DNA of 64,000 nucleotides from Anaerocolumna sp. MB42-C2 (GTDB taxonomy: Bacteria; Bacillota; Clostridia; Lachnospirales; Lachnospiraceae): the NCBI RefSeq assembly GCF_030913705.1, contig NZ_CP133190.1, positions 3,743,501-3,807,500 on the forward strand, in the 5' to 3' direction. Below the pieces are notes generated by a model, which was not told the DNA's origin, ran no database searches, and worked only from the letters and a program-made list of their open reading frames with translations. This document shows positions 16,375-26,373 of the stretch, piece after piece. Positions within the stretch are counted from its first letter, which is position 1. Each line of letters starts with the position of its first letter. A program made the translations under genes and the position numbers.

Positions 16375-17382
16375 CTACATTGTTGATATGTTAGCAACAG
16401 ATTTCCGAACGATTAATTTTGTTTCTATCATTTTTGTCTCCGGATATAATTCATAATCACCGTTAATGCGCTTTATCAAAAGCCCGGTGGCCTGTCTGCC
16501 GATTTCATTTAAATTTTGTACCACCGTTGTGATCGGCGGATTAAAAGCAGAGAATATCTCATCGTCGTCGAAGCTAATCAGAGAAAAATCCTTTGGTATC
16601 TGCAGGCCAAGCTCACTTAAGGTGAGTATGGTTCCAAGGGTATAGTTATAACTTAACATAAGCATAGCAGTCGGATGATTTGGCATACTCATTATATTCC
16701 GGAAAAAATCTGCACTGGAAGCAATGTCTCCGCCGTATATATATAAATTATCTTCAGGAATGTTATATTCCCGGCATGCATCACGCATACCGCTAATGCG
16801 TTCTTTCATGGTGTAACTTGTAAGGTCTCCGCCAATTGCACCAAATATTTTATGACCATTTTCCAAAAAATATTTTGTTGCCTGATAAGCGGAGGTACGG
16901 TTGTTTGATGTTACAAAATCAGAGGACAGTCCGTTTAATTCCTGATCCAGGCATACAAATGGAATATGAGCTTCTAAAAGTAAAGACGGAAGAGTGATAG
17001 ATCCACTGTATTCTGGTACAAGTATTACTCCATCAACCTGTTTGCTTAAAAGAAATTGTAATTCCGAGGTATTATCATCTGAAAAAGCATCATAAGAAGA
17101 GATTATGGTTGAGTAATTATATTTCCTTAAATATTCTTCCATGATACTGCAAAGGAATCCCCAGAAATAATCTCCTATAAAAGGTAAAAGGATGCAGATT
17201 GTATTTGTCTTTTTAGAACGCAGGTTTTGGGCTGTCTTATTTGGCTTATAACCCAATTTTTTAATACTTTCCTCAATTAACTTCTTATTTTCCGGCAGAA
17301 TATTCTTACCATTCAAGTATTTTGAAATAGTTGCAAGAGACAGATTCGTATCTTTTGCAATATCTTTTATCGTGCTCCCCAT
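16375..17382 (-). CDS. LacI-family regulator of the sugar ABC locus
   Basis: 335 aa: N-terminal HTH with hinge (TIKDIAKDTNLSLATISKYL), then a periplasmic-binding-type effector domain. The start is ATG 17382 with AGAGGA six bases upstream; the longer frame upstream has no support. It is divergent from the solute-binding-protein gene, and three copies of an AACGAAACGTTTT-type operator lie in the gap, two near its own start and one near the ABC operon. Probably a repressor relieved by an oligosaccharide or fucoside. Confidence 0.88.
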   Translation of the reverse strand: MGSTIKDIAKDTNLSLATISKYLNGKNILPENKKLIEESIKKLGYKPNKTAQNLRSKKTNTICILLPFIGDYFWGFLCSIMEEYLRKYNYSTIISSYDAFSDDNTSELQFLLSKQVDGVILVPEYSGSITLPSLLLEAHIPFVCLDQELNGLSSDFVTSNNRTSAYQATKYFLENGHKIFGAIGGDLTSYTMKERISGMRDACREYNIPEDNLYIYGGDIASSADFFRNIMSMPNHPTAMLMLSYNYTLGTILTLSELGLQIPKDFSLISFDDDEIFSAFNPPITTVVQNLNEIGRQATGLLIKRINGDYELYPETKMIETKLIVRKSVANISTM

Positions 17383-17428
17383 CAGCGTTCCTCTTTCTAC
17401 ATAAAAAGTTATTAATAATATAACATGT

Positions 17429-17621
17429 AAAACGTTTCGTTGCAAGTAATATAAAATATCACAATATAACGAAACGTTTTATTATATAATATGAAAAAAA
17501 TATGTTAAATAAAGCTATAAAATATATAATATGAAAAAATAAATGTATAAAATAAACAAATATATGTTGACAAATAAAAGAAGACGAAATAAAATGTAAA
17601 TGTAATCGCGAAACGTTTTGC
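17429..17621. promoter_or_regulatory. Three LacI-type operators between the regulator and ABC operon
   Basis: AAAACGTTTCGTT (17429-17441), AACGAAACGTTTT (17468-17480) and CGCGAAACGTTTTGC (17607-17621). The shared palindrome core is CGAAACGTTT or its complement, the form bound by LacI/CcpA-type proteins. Two lie by the regulator, one 41 bases before the binding-protein start. Confidence 0.75.
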
Positions 17622-17661
17622 TTTATAACTTGTAAATTATTATTTTATGGGAGGACGCATT

Positions 17662-19032
17662 ATGAGAAAAAAAGTAATTGCATCATTACTAGCAGGAATT
17701 ATGGTAATGTCGTTGGTAGCCTGCAGCAGTAGTTCAACAAAAACTACAGACAATACGAACACCGCCAGCAGTAACAATTCAAGTAATTCACAGTCAGAAT
17801 CTTTAGAAGCTGCTTCCGATAAGGAAGTAATAACAATTAAGGTTGCTTCCAGATATGGATCGGACGTACCGGATGAGAAGTATTACAGAGACAAGGTAGA
17901 AGAATTTAATAAACAGAATAAAGGAATCAAGGTGGAGATGGATAATATACCTACGGAATCCGATTATCTTGATAAACTGAGAACTTCCTTTGCTAACGGA
18001 GATACTCCTAATGTTTTTATTGAATATGGCGGTTCCAGAGTACTGGATTATGTAGAAAGTGATGCGTTAGTAGATATGCAGCCTTATTTCAGAAGTGATC
18101 CTGATTGGTACAGCAGTTTTTATGAAAGTATGTTTGGAGATTTGCAATACGACGGATATGATGGAATCTGGGGTGTTCCGTTTAAATCCTATACGGTCAG
18201 CTTATTCTACAATAAAGAAATTTTCGATCAACAAGGGCTTGCCGTTCCAACGAGCTGGGATGAACTTATGAATGTGTGCAAGAAATTAAAAGATGCAGGA
18301 ATTAAACCGTTCCAGGCAGGTGAAAAAGATGTATGGAGACTTGGGCATTTACATAACAACCTGGTTATTAAATCACTTGGAACTGATGCGGTAGCTAAAT
18401 TAGCAGACAGAAGTTTAGCTTATGACAGTCCCGAAATGATTAAAACCTATCAGTTAATATCGGATCTTGTATCTAACGGATATTTAGGTGATGACATTCT
18501 TAATACAGATTACAATACGGAAAAATCCACTTATGCAGCAGGTGATTGCGCTATGAGATGGGATGGATCCTGGTATGTATCTGAAATTTACGGAACAGAC
18601 ATATATGATAAAACAGGTGTTGCCCCATTTCCTTATATAGATGAAAAATATAAGGATCAGGCCCAGGGCGGAGCTTCCGATATGTGGTTTGTCTCTAAAT
18701 TGAATAAATCAGAGGAAGAGATTAAGGCATCCATAGAATTTGTTAAATATATTACTTCACAAGAGTATACCGCAGGGAATAACGAAGTGGCTTCAGTTAT
18801 CTATCCGATAAAATTTACTCCAACTGATAAAACACCTGCTAATCCTATGCTTGATGAGATTAAAGGTTTTGTTGAAGGATATACGGCTATGAAGTCGGAT
18901 ATACAGAACAGTGATCCGGAATCCTTTATGCTTGATACGGTAAGAAATGCGTTGCAGGGCCTTGCAATGGGTAATGCACCGGAACAATGCGGGAAAGAAA
19001 TTGTAGACCGAATTGCCGAGGGCAGTGAATAA
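17662..19032 (+). CDS. Carbohydrate ABC transporter solute-binding lipoprotein
   Basis: 456 aa. The signal peptide ends with lipobox LVAC, so it is anchored to the outer face of the membrane, followed by a Ser/Thr/Asn linker and a family-1 extracellular solute-binding domain (GDTPNVFIEYGG, GIWGVPFKSYTVSLFYNKEIF, YAAGDCAMRWDGSW). ATG 17662 is chosen because GGAGG lies seven bases upstream. It captures a sugar or oligosaccharide for the two permeases. No ATPase gene is in the operon, so a shared MsmK-type ATPase is probably used. Confidence 0.9.
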   Translation: MRKKVIASLLAGIMVMSLVACSSSSTKTTDNTNTASSNNSSNSQSESLEAASDKEVITIKVASRYGSDVPDEKYYRDKVEEFNKQNKGIKVEMDNIPTESDYLDKLRTSFANGDTPNVFIEYGGSRVLDYVESDALVDMQPYFRSDPDWYSSFYESMFGDLQYDGYDGIWGVPFKSYTVSLFYNKEIFDQQGLAVPTSWDELMNVCKKLKDAGIKPFQAGEKDVWRLGHLHNNLVIKSLGTDAVAKLADRSLAYDSPEMIKTYQLISDLVSNGYLGDDILNTDYNTEKSTYAAGDCAMRWDGSWYVSEIYGTDIYDKTGVAPFPYIDEKYKDQAQGGASDMWFVSKLNKSEEEIKASIEFVKYITSQEYTAGNNEVASVIYPIKFTPTDKTPANPMLDEIKGFVEGYTAMKSDIQNSDPESFMLDTVRNALQGLAMGNAPEQCGKEIVDRIAEGSE

Positions 19033-19057
19033 GAAATAGCTTTTAGTTTAAGATTAT

Positions 19058-19095
19058 AGGGGCTTTTGTAAATATACCCTCTACAAAAGTCCCTT
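19058..19095 (+). terminator. Intergenic hairpin between binding protein and permease genes
   Basis: AGGGGCTTTTGTA and TACAAAAGTCCCT pair around a short loop with no T-run. Such hairpins usually stabilise or partly terminate the binding-protein transcript, giving it excess over the permeases. Confidence 0.6.
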
Positions 19096-19115
19096 TAGGA
19101 ATAGGAGATGGTATT

Positions 19116-20000
19116 TTGCGCCAGAGAAAAAAGAATGAAAATGTTATCGTTGTCACCTTTTTATTGCCGGCATTAATCCTGTTTTTTGGACTTATCGTTT
19201 ATCCGGTAATTAATACAATCTTTTTATCTTTTCACAGCTGGAAAGGGGTGTACGGCGCAGCTAAGAAGTTTGTCGGATTAGCTAATTATGCAAAGGTATT
19301 ATCAAGTGAAAGTTTTTGGAATGCAATGCTGAATTCAGTTTATTTTATGATCGGCGGATTTGTTATTCTCATGCCGCTGGCATTTGGACTGGCATTGCTT
19401 ATTACTTCGAAGCTTAAAGGTACTAAATTAATGAAAACTGCATTTTTTATGCCGGTTATGCTGTCAACAACTGCAGTTGCATTAATGTGGGTATACATTT
19501 TAAATCCAAGTTTTGGCGCAATCAATGGTTTGTTAAGATCTGCCGGTTTAGACGCCTTGTGCAAAGACTGGCTGTCTACACCTACATTAAATGTTTGGTG
19601 TGTGGTTTTGGTTAATGAGTGGATGTATGCCGGTTACAATATGCTGATATTTGCAGCCGGTCTGGTAGCAATTCCGGATTCCTTATATGAAGCAGCGGAA
19701 ATAGACGGATGCTCAAAATGGAATAAAATCCGGCATATAGCAATACCGTTATCAAAAGAATCTTTTAAAATATTCTCTGTATTATGCGTAACCGGATGCC
19801 TGAAAGCGTTTGATTTAATTTGGGCTATGACAAAAGGGGGACCGAATCATACTTCGGAAACCCCGGCAACCTTATTATATAATGAAGCTTTTACATTTAA
19901 GTCATTTGGCAAAAGCAGTGCAATCGGTGTAGTTCTTTTAATATTGGGGGTTGTTTTAAGTCTTTTATTGAATCGTATGTTTAAGCAGGAAGAAGTGTAG
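19116..20000 (+). CDS. Carbohydrate ABC transporter permease (MalF/UgpA type)
   Basis: 294 aa, six membrane segments. The EAA loop YEAAEIDGCSKWNKIRHIAIP is near residue 190. TTG start with AGGAG eight bases upstream. Forms the channel together with the following gene. Confidence 0.9.
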   Translation: MRQRKKNENVIVVTFLLPALILFFGLIVYPVINTIFLSFHSWKGVYGAAKKFVGLANYAKVLSSESFWNAMLNSVYFMIGGFVILMPLAFGLALLITSKLKGTKLMKTAFFMPVMLSTTAVALMWVYILNPSFGAINGLLRSAGLDALCKDWLSTPTLNVWCVVLVNEWMYAGYNMLIFAAGLVAIPDSLYEAAEIDGCSKWNKIRHIAIPLSKESFKIFSVLCVTGCLKAFDLIWAMTKGGPNHTSETPATLLYNEAFTFKSFGKSSAIGVVLLILGVVLSLLLNRMFKQEEV

Positions 20001-20010
20001 GAGGTGGAAA

Positions 20011-20835
20011 ATGAAATTAAAAATAGGTAAAGCATGCAGTTATTTATTAGCATTATTATGGGGGCTGATTACCATTTTTCCGTTATTCATTACCTTTCTG
20101 TCTTCGGTAAAAGATAACCAGGGTATTAATCTTGGGATGTTTAAACTTCCTGTAAAATGGCTGTGGTCAAATTATAGTGCAGCATTTGTAAGTGCCAATA
20201 TTGGGAAAGCAGTTTTAAACTCTGTTTTTCTGGGAATCGTATCTACATTAATTGTTACAATCGTAGGAATGCTTGCAGCGTATGTGCTGTCCCGAAAAAA
20301 GTTCAGGTTAAAATCCATAGTATACAGTTTATTTATTGTAGGTGTCATGGTTCCGGTACATTGTACCATTATTCCTATTTCCAGTTTAGCCACAGGAATT
20401 GGAGGGAGAAACTCCTATTGGTATCTTACACTGGTTTACGCTGCATTTAACTTATCACAGGCAATATTCTTATTTACCGGATATCTTAACGATATAAATA
20501 AAGAATTGGATGAAGCGGCTATTATAGACGGCTGCAATGATATTCAGCTGTTGTTTAGGGTATTGACACCGGTGTCCATACCAATTATTTCTACCCAGGC
20601 GATTTTAACCTTTATCTATGGCTACGGTGAACTGATATTTGCTATGATACTGATTTCAGATGAAAAGAAATACACAGTATCACGTGCAATGCTTTCTTTC
20701 TCTGGAGGATATCAGCAGCAGTTGGGTCCAATCTTTGCATGTATTATTGTAGCGGTTCTTCCAATGATTATACTGTACATATTATTTCATGAAAAAGTCC
20801 AGTCCGGTATGTTATCGGGTGCAGTTAAAGGTTAA
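20011..20835 (+). CDS. Carbohydrate ABC transporter permease (MalG/UgpE type)
   Basis: 274 aa, six membrane segments. The EAA loop LDEAAIIDGCNDIQLLFRVL lies around residues 169-190. It starts ten bases after the first permease with AGGAGG. The 220-base gap after it contains only the promoter of the next regulator. Confidence 0.9.
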   Translation: MKLKIGKACSYLLALLWGLITIFPLFITFLSSVKDNQGINLGMFKLPVKWLWSNYSAAFVSANIGKAVLNSVFLGIVSTLIVTIVGMLAAYVLSRKKFRLKSIVYSLFIVGVMVPVHCTIIPISSLATGIGGRNSYWYLTLVYAAFNLSQAIFLFTGYLNDINKELDEAAIIDGCNDIQLLFRVLTPVSIPIISTQAILTFIYGYGELIFAMILISDEKKYTVSRAMLSFSGGYQQQLGPIFACIIVAVLPMIILYILFHEKVQSGMLSGAVKG

Positions 20836-20969
20836 TAAACATTTGGATGGGGTAAAAAGTTTATAGGATTTAACGAAAGCAATTGTTCCGGTTTGTTTTT
20901 AGCCTGATTATATAATACTGTATTGTCTGTCCGGTCTGGGTATATAATAATTACTTAATCCAGCTGGTA

Positions 20970-20998
20970 TTGTTGAATAAACTAAAATATGATATGAT
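20970..20998 (+). promoter_or_regulatory. Promoter of the second LacI regulator
   Basis: TTGTTG, 17-bp spacer, TATGAT, 57 bases before the start. Confidence 0.45.
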
Positions 20999-21055
20999 TC
21001 AGTCAAAAGCAATACGGTATAAAAAGTTAAATTTATAATAAAAAGGGGCTTAAAT

Positions 21056-22069
21056 ATGGCGGTTACAATAAAGGATGTAGCAAAGGAAACAAATCTGGCA
21101 ATATCAACGATTTCGAAGTATATGAATGGGGGAAATGTACGCCCGGAAAATCAAAAATTAATTGAAGAGGCGATCAGAAAATTAGGGTATCGTCCTAATG
21201 ATAATGCAAGAGGTTTAAGGAATTCAAAAACATATACCATAGGCGTATTGATTGATTCTCTGGGAAGTCAATATTTTGCCAAGGTTACGCAGATGATAGA
21301 AAAGATCTTAAAAAAAGAGGGATATTCCGTTTTGGTATGCTGTCATAAAGATAATGTAACGGCAGCTAAGAAAGCGATTGAATTTTTAGCATCAAAACAG
21401 GTAGACGGTATTATTATAGAACCGGTGGCAAGCGAGGAAGATTATACGGCACCGATTCATTTTAATAAAATTCCTGTTGTGGCGATAGACCGGGCATTAA
21501 GTTATGTGCATTGTGACCGTGTCATGTCTAATTCAACTTTTGGTGCCTATCAGGCTACCGAATACTTAATTCAGAACAATCATAAGCGAATAGGTATTAT
21601 CAGCGGAACCTCAAAAAAAAATCTTGGTTTGTTAGCTGCAAAAGAACGGCTTAGAGGATATCTAAGAGCGATGGAAGATTATGAGCTTCCTATTCTGGAT
21701 GAGTATATTATGCAGGGAGATTTTAAGTTTGAATCAGGATATCAATGTATGCAGAAGCTCTGGAAAATGAAAAAACGGCCAAGTGCGGTATTTGTTTCTA
21801 ATTATAATATGTGCTTAGGAGCAATGACAGCAGTCCATAATATGAAAATCAGTATTCCTGAGGAATTATCATTAATAACATTTGACGATCTGGAATTTTC
21901 CGTAATATCAAATCCCAAGCTTACCGCTATCAGGCAGCCTATGGAAAAAATAGCAGAAAAAGCAGTAGAGCTTGTATTAAAAAGAATTGACGGTGATTAC
22001 GGAGAGTATCCGCAAAATATAAAACTACCAACGGAATTAGTGATACGTGATTCAGTGGTGAAAGTTTGA
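21056..22069 (+). CDS. LacI-family regulator (second, upstream of fucosidase)
   Basis: 337 aa with N-terminal HTH (TIKDVAKETNLAISTISKYM) and a sugar-binding effector domain. Its N-terminus is close to that of the regulator at 16375, indicating a duplicated pair around one transport locus. The fucosidase gene follows, separated by the small repeated ORF at 22086. No CGAAACGTTT operator is seen at its own promoter. Confidence 0.87.
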   Translation: MAVTIKDVAKETNLAISTISKYMNGGNVRPENQKLIEEAIRKLGYRPNDNARGLRNSKTYTIGVLIDSLGSQYFAKVTQMIEKILKKEGYSVLVCCHKDNVTAAKKAIEFLASKQVDGIIIEPVASEEDYTAPIHFNKIPVVAIDRALSYVHCDRVMSNSTFGAYQATEYLIQNNHKRIGIISGTSKKNLGLLAAKERLRGYLRAMEDYELPILDEYIMQGDFKFESGYQCMQKLWKMKKRPSAVFVSNYNMCLGAMTAVHNMKISIPEELSLITFDDLEFSVISNPKLTAIRQPMEKIAEKAVELVLKRIDGDYGEYPQNIKLPTELVIRDSVVKV

Positions 22070-22085
22070 CTAAAATGGAGGTAAG

Positions 22086-22214
22086 AGTGAAAGAAAATTT
22101 AGAAAAGGAAAGGTTGCCACATATGAATCTTTCACTCTGCGAAACTTTTGTTTCGCATTTTATTCTGTGGCAGTATCGCAGGCCGCCTGCGATATGCAAT
22201 GGGTGTAAAATATG
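22086..22214 (+). CDS. 43-codon repeated small ORF, copy 1, coupled to fucosidase
   Basis: GTG start with GGAGG five bases upstream and a TGA that overlaps the fucosidase ATG (ATGA). The predicted peptide starts VKENLEKERLPH and ends LWQYRRPPAICNGCKI. A homologous unit lies at 31356 before an ABC ATPase gene. The DNA also folds: TGCCACA/TGTGGCA, GCGAAAC/GTTTCGC and TATCGCAG/CTGCGATA. It may be a short coding repeat or a structured leader that couples translation. Not a known family to me. Confidence 0.5.
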
Positions 22215-23456
22215 AAAGACACAAAACAGCAATGGTTTAAAGACGCAAAATTTGGTTTATTTATTCATTGGGGGCTATACTCAATTTTGGCAGGTGAATA
22301 TAAAGGAAAAAAGACGGACCGTATAGCAGAATGGATTATGAATCATTTAGATATACCGGCAGAAGAGTATGAAAAGCTTGCTGCCCAGTTTAATCCTATA
22401 GAATTTGATGCCGAAAAAATTGTTAAGAAAGCAAAAGAATGGGGTATGCATTACATCGTTTTTACATCAAAACATCATGAGGGATTTGCAATGTATCATT
22501 CCAAATGCAGTAAATACAATGTAGTTGATGCCACTCCTTTTAGACGGGATATTCTAAAGGAATTGCAGCTGGCCTGTGAAAAATATGAGATGAAATTAGG
22601 TCTTTATTATTCCCAGGCACAGGATTGGCATGATCCGGATGGATTTATGTACGGAAAAGATAATTCCCATAAAGATTATCAGGCATATTTGGATCGAAAA
22701 GTAATGCCCCAATTACGTGAGATATTAACTGATTATGGTGAAATTGCTCTTATCTGGTTTGATACCCCTATGGATACTACAATGGAACAAAGCCAGGCTA
22801 TGATTGATCTGGTAAAATCCATACAGCCTAATTGCATTATCAGCGGCAGAATCGGTAACCAGATGGGCGAATATATGACTACCGGGGATAATTTTATACC
22901 GAGACTTCCCTATGAGGGTGACTGGGAATTGCCGGCAACTCTTAACGATACCTGGGGATTTAATAAACATGACCATAATTGGAAAAACCCGGACGATATT
23001 ATAAGATTATTGTTGAAAATTAACAGCAGGGGCGGAAATTATCTGCTTAATATTGGTCCGGACAGCCTTGGAAGAGTCCCGGAGGGAAGTATTAAAGTTT
23101 TGGATACGGTTGGAAAGTACGTACAGGAAAATGCAGAAGCTATATTCGGAACGAAACGTGTTGAAATATATGCCTATGAATTAGAGTGGGCTCAGTTTAC
23201 CAGAAAAGATTATAAGCTGTTTGTGCATATGCTTGAGCCGAAAGTACGTATTGAACTATTGAATGTAGGAAACCATGTTAAGCGTGCGTATCTTGTGAAA
23301 GACGGTGCAGAATTGCCATGTAAGGTTATGACAGTGTGCGAAGGGGATTCCATGATAGAAGTAGAACTCCCTGAGTATTTACAGAATCAGAAAAATTATT
23401 GTGTATGCATTGAAACGGAAGAAAAAGATCCGATATTTGAATCCATAAAGGGTTAA
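22212..23456 (+). CDS. Alpha-L-fucosidase, GH29 family
   Basis: 414 aa with no signal peptide, so it acts in the cytosol on imported fucosides. GH29 landmarks: FGLFIHWGLYSIL near the N-terminus, EWGMHYIVFTSKHHEGFAM, and EIALIWFDTP, whose Asp is in the nucleophile position. NIGPDSLGRVPEG is near the end of the barrel. A short C-terminal beta-domain follows. Together with the sugar importer and two LacI regulators it points to use of fucosylated glycans. Exact linkage unknown. Confidence 0.9.
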   Translation: MKDTKQQWFKDAKFGLFIHWGLYSILAGEYKGKKTDRIAEWIMNHLDIPAEEYEKLAAQFNPIEFDAEKIVKKAKEWGMHYIVFTSKHHEGFAMYHSKCSKYNVVDATPFRRDILKELQLACEKYEMKLGLYYSQAQDWHDPDGFMYGKDNSHKDYQAYLDRKVMPQLREILTDYGEIALIWFDTPMDTTMEQSQAMIDLVKSIQPNCIISGRIGNQMGEYMTTGDNFIPRLPYEGDWELPATLNDTWGFNKHDHNWKNPDDIIRLLLKINSRGGNYLLNIGPDSLGRVPEGSIKVLDTVGKYVQENAEAIFGTKRVEIYAYELEWAQFTRKDYKLFVHMLEPKVRIELLNVGNHVKRAYLVKDGAELPCKVMTVCEGDSMIEVELPEYLQNQKNYCVCIETEEKDPIFESIKG

Positions 23457-23531
23457 AATAGGGATCGCTTGAAATTCCAAAATGGATTCTATAAATAAAG
23501 ATTATTGCAAGGTTTATTTTATTAACCTGTT

Positions 23532-23576
23532 ACCCGGAATATGTGTTTTTATCTTGGATAAGATACATATTCCGGG
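23532..23576. terminator. Hairpin between fucosidase and corA (convergent)
   Basis: CCCGGAATATGTGT and its near-complement ATACATATTCCGGG; lies between two converging genes, with few T residues after it. Confidence 0.6.
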
Positions 23577-23611
23577 AATGAATAAGATGATTTGATAAAT
23601 TGCATATATTC

Positions 23612-24559
23612 TTATAAAAATTTTTTCTTCTTAAAGTAAAAAATACATAGAATAGCCACTATGATGCTGATTATAATTACAAACAGATAACCGTATTTCC
23701 AATGCAGCTCAGGCATATAGGTGAAATTCATACCATACCAGCCTACAATCAGGGTAAGGGGAAGGAAAATGGTAGTTACTACGGTAAACATCTTCATAAT
23801 GTTATTCAGGTTATAATCCAGCTGGGCATGGTAAGAATCCCTTACATGGTCACTGTAGTCCTGAAGCATTCTGGTGTTATTGCTAAGGCGGGTGACCCGG
23901 TCTGTAAATAATTTAAAATACCTCAGATTATCTGCACAGAAGATATCTATTGCGTTTTCTTCCAATTCTTCACCGATTACAATCAATTGCTCGTAAAAAT
24001 TATCTAGGAGAAGCAGTCTTTTTCGAATTCCGGTTATTTCATAATTGAAATTCCGGTCTAAACGGTTATCGTTTATTTTGTCTTCATGATCACTAATCTC
24101 TTCTTCGATTTTCTCCAGAGAGGAATAGTTATTGAGTATCAGCCGTTCCAGGAAACCATAGATCAAACGCTCCAAGGTTACTTTTGAAAGGTTGACATGT
24201 TTTAAGGATTCAAACAATTCCACTCTCATACTGTCGTCCTGGTCTTCTATCACTACAATCAGAAATAAATTACTTTTTATATAGATTCCGATTCGGTCCT
24301 GGACTCGGATAAAATGTTTGGTTTCGATACCGGTTATAATTCCAAAGTGGTAATCGTCATAAACTTCAATCTCACCATGAATTTCATGGGTATCATTTTT
24401 ACATTCCATAACGGTAGCAAGAGCAAAACCAAAACTTTCATAGCACTCATCCAATTCGTCCAGGGTAATGATTCCGAAAGTTAAGATATCCGGGTTATAA
24501 TCCTTAAGGGTTATAGGTGATATTTCATTTTGTATCTGATAATACATGGTTTGTTTCAT
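23612..24559 (-). CDS. corA: CorA-family divalent metal transporter
   Basis: 315 aa, with a large cytosolic N-terminal domain, a long helical stalk and two C-terminal membrane helices. The CorA signature GMNF follows the first helix (VGWYGMNFTYMPELHW). Imports Mg2+ or related ions as a pentamer. Single gene on the minus strand; the 281 bases to the next gene upstream are AT-rich with no clear M-box. Confidence 0.88.
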   Translation of the reverse strand: MKQTMYYQIQNEISPITLKDYNPDILTFGIITLDELDECYESFGFALATVMECKNDTHEIHGEIEVYDDYHFGIITGIETKHFIRVQDRIGIYIKSNLFLIVVIEDQDDSMRVELFESLKHVNLSKVTLERLIYGFLERLILNNYSSLEKIEEEISDHEDKINDNRLDRNFNYEITGIRKRLLLLDNFYEQLIVIGEELEENAIDIFCADNLRYFKLFTDRVTRLSNNTRMLQDYSDHVRDSYHAQLDYNLNNIMKMFTVVTTIFLPLTLIVGWYGMNFTYMPELHWKYGYLFVIIISIIVAILCIFYFKKKKFL

Positions 24560-24840
24560 TTCCTTTCATCGGCAATATTATTCTGAGTATATCATACTTC
24601 CAAAAAATTGAAAATAAGATAAAATGAAATATAAATAGAAATAACCTATATGAATCTATATCAAATATAGGCATTCAATAAGTGATTAATTAATTTTTTT
24701 AATAAAGTCTTATTAAAAAGTTATTTAAATATGAAAAATAATCATGTATAATATACCATGTTATAAATATTTTATAAATTTTATTACAATAATATTAAGA
24801 GGAAAACTCTTAAGATAAAACAAGTTAAAAGGAGAAAGTT

Positions 24841-26259
24841 ATGGAAAAATTTTTCAAACTTAAGCAAAGTGGCACTACAGTATCTACGGAAGTAGCTGCC
24901 GGATTTACAACCTTTTTTGCAATGGCCTACATTATCTTTGTTAACCCGCAGATGTTAAGCCAGACTGGAATACCAAGTGGAGCGGTATTTCTGGCGACCA
25001 TTATAGCATCCGCCACCGGTACCCTGATTATGGGACTTTTTGCAAATGTTCCGTATGCACAGGCTCCGGGTATGGGATTAAATGCATTTTTTACTTACAC
25101 AGTATGTTTTGGTTTGGGATTTTCCTGGCAGCAGGCTTTGGCAATGGTATTTTTATGTGGTTTAATCAATATCCTTATTACCGTTACCAAAATACGTAAA
25201 TTAATAATTAAAGCAATTCCTGTCAGTGTACAGAATGCAATCGGCGGCGGAATTGGTATCTTTATCGCTTATATTGGTATTAAAGACGCAGGACTTCTTC
25301 AGTTTACCTCTGACCCAGGTAAAAATATTGTATTAGACAGCGGTACCGTTGTTGCTGACAGCAGTATTGTACCTGCTTTAGTTAAATTTAACAGCCCCGC
25401 TGTTGTTTTATCCTTAATCGGAATTTTAATTATGTTTGTACTCTTAATTTTAAAAGTAAGAGGTGCAATTTTAATCGGTATCGCTGCAACGACGATTATC
25501 GGAATTCCAATGAGAGTTGTTAATTTATCAAGCGTTAGTGCAACTGCTGGTTTAGGTGATTCATTCACCCAGCTTGGGACAACCTTTGGTGCGGCTTTTG
25601 GCAAGGAAGGTCTATTGACTTTATTCAGTGATACAGCTAAGATACCACTGGTTCTGATGACAATTTTTGCATTTAGTTTATCCGATACCTTTGATACTCT
25701 TGGAACATTTATCGGAACAGGCAAAAGAACAGGAATTTTTGATGATGCTGATGAAAAAGCACTTCAGGAAGGATCCGGATTTAAATCCAAGATGGACAAG
25801 GCATTATTTGCTGACTCTGTTGCTACTTCCATCGGTGCTATCTTTGGTACCTCCAACACAACCACTTATGTTGAAAGTGCAGCCGGTATTGGTGCCGGTG
25901 GACGTACCGGTTTAACTTCCGTAGTTACTGCTGCTTTATTCCTTATCAGCATGTTTCTTGCTCCGATTGTAGGAATCGTTCCCGCACAGGCAACGGCACC
26001 TGCTTTAATCGCTGTTGGTATCATGATGTTATCCTCCTTTAAAGAAGTTAACTGGACAGATTTAGATGAGGCAATTCCTGCATTTTTTGCCGCAATCTTT
26101 ATGGCATTCTGCTACAGCATTTCCTATGGTATTGCTGGCGGATTTATCTTCTACTGTTTAGTTAAGATCTGTAAAGGCAAAGCAAAAGAAGTACATCCGG
26201 TTCTCTGGGTTGCAACGGGATTATTTATATTAAATTTTATTATTTTATCTGTATTATAA
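24841..26259 (+). CDS. NCS2/AzgA-type purine permease
   Basis: 472 aa, about twelve to fourteen membrane segments. AzgA-type motifs: AGFTTFFAMAYIIFVNPQML near the N-terminus, GMGLNAFFTY, FDTLGTFIGTGKR, and GTSNTTTYVESAAGIGAGGRTGL. Likely imports hypoxanthine, guanine or adenine by proton symport. No purine riboswitch could be recognised upstream. Monocistronic, closed by a strong hairpin. Confidence 0.88.
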   Translation: MEKFFKLKQSGTTVSTEVAAGFTTFFAMAYIIFVNPQMLSQTGIPSGAVFLATIIASATGTLIMGLFANVPYAQAPGMGLNAFFTYTVCFGLGFSWQQALAMVFLCGLINILITVTKIRKLIIKAIPVSVQNAIGGGIGIFIAYIGIKDAGLLQFTSDPGKNIVLDSGTVVADSSIVPALVKFNSPAVVLSLIGILIMFVLLILKVRGAILIGIAATTIIGIPMRVVNLSSVSATAGLGDSFTQLGTTFGAAFGKEGLLTLFSDTAKIPLVLMTIFAFSLSDTFDTLGTFIGTGKRTGIFDDADEKALQEGSGFKSKMDKALFADSVATSIGAIFGTSNTTTYVESAAGIGAGGRTGLTSVVTAALFLISMFLAPIVGIVPAQATAPALIAVGIMMLSSFKEVNWTDLDEAIPAFFAAIFMAFCYSISYGIAGGFIFYCLVKICKGKAKEVHPVLWVATGLFILNFIILSVL

Positions 26260-26288
26260 TAAACCATACTAACTCATAAATTTTATTA

Positions 26289-26340
26289 TAAGGGGCTTAT
26301 ATACCATGCTTTACTCAGCAATGGCGTATAAGCCCCTTAA
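26289..26340 (+). terminator. Terminator after the purine permease gene
   Basis: AAGGGGCTTATA and TATAAGCCCCTT around a 25-base loop. Confidence 0.75.
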
Positions 26341-26373
26341 TTGATAAGGAAGATCAATATATTGAATTTGTTC

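Noticed and set aside
24560..24840. Purine riboswitch before the purine permease gene
   Set aside because: None of the conserved junction or loop sequences could be found in this AT-rich stretch.
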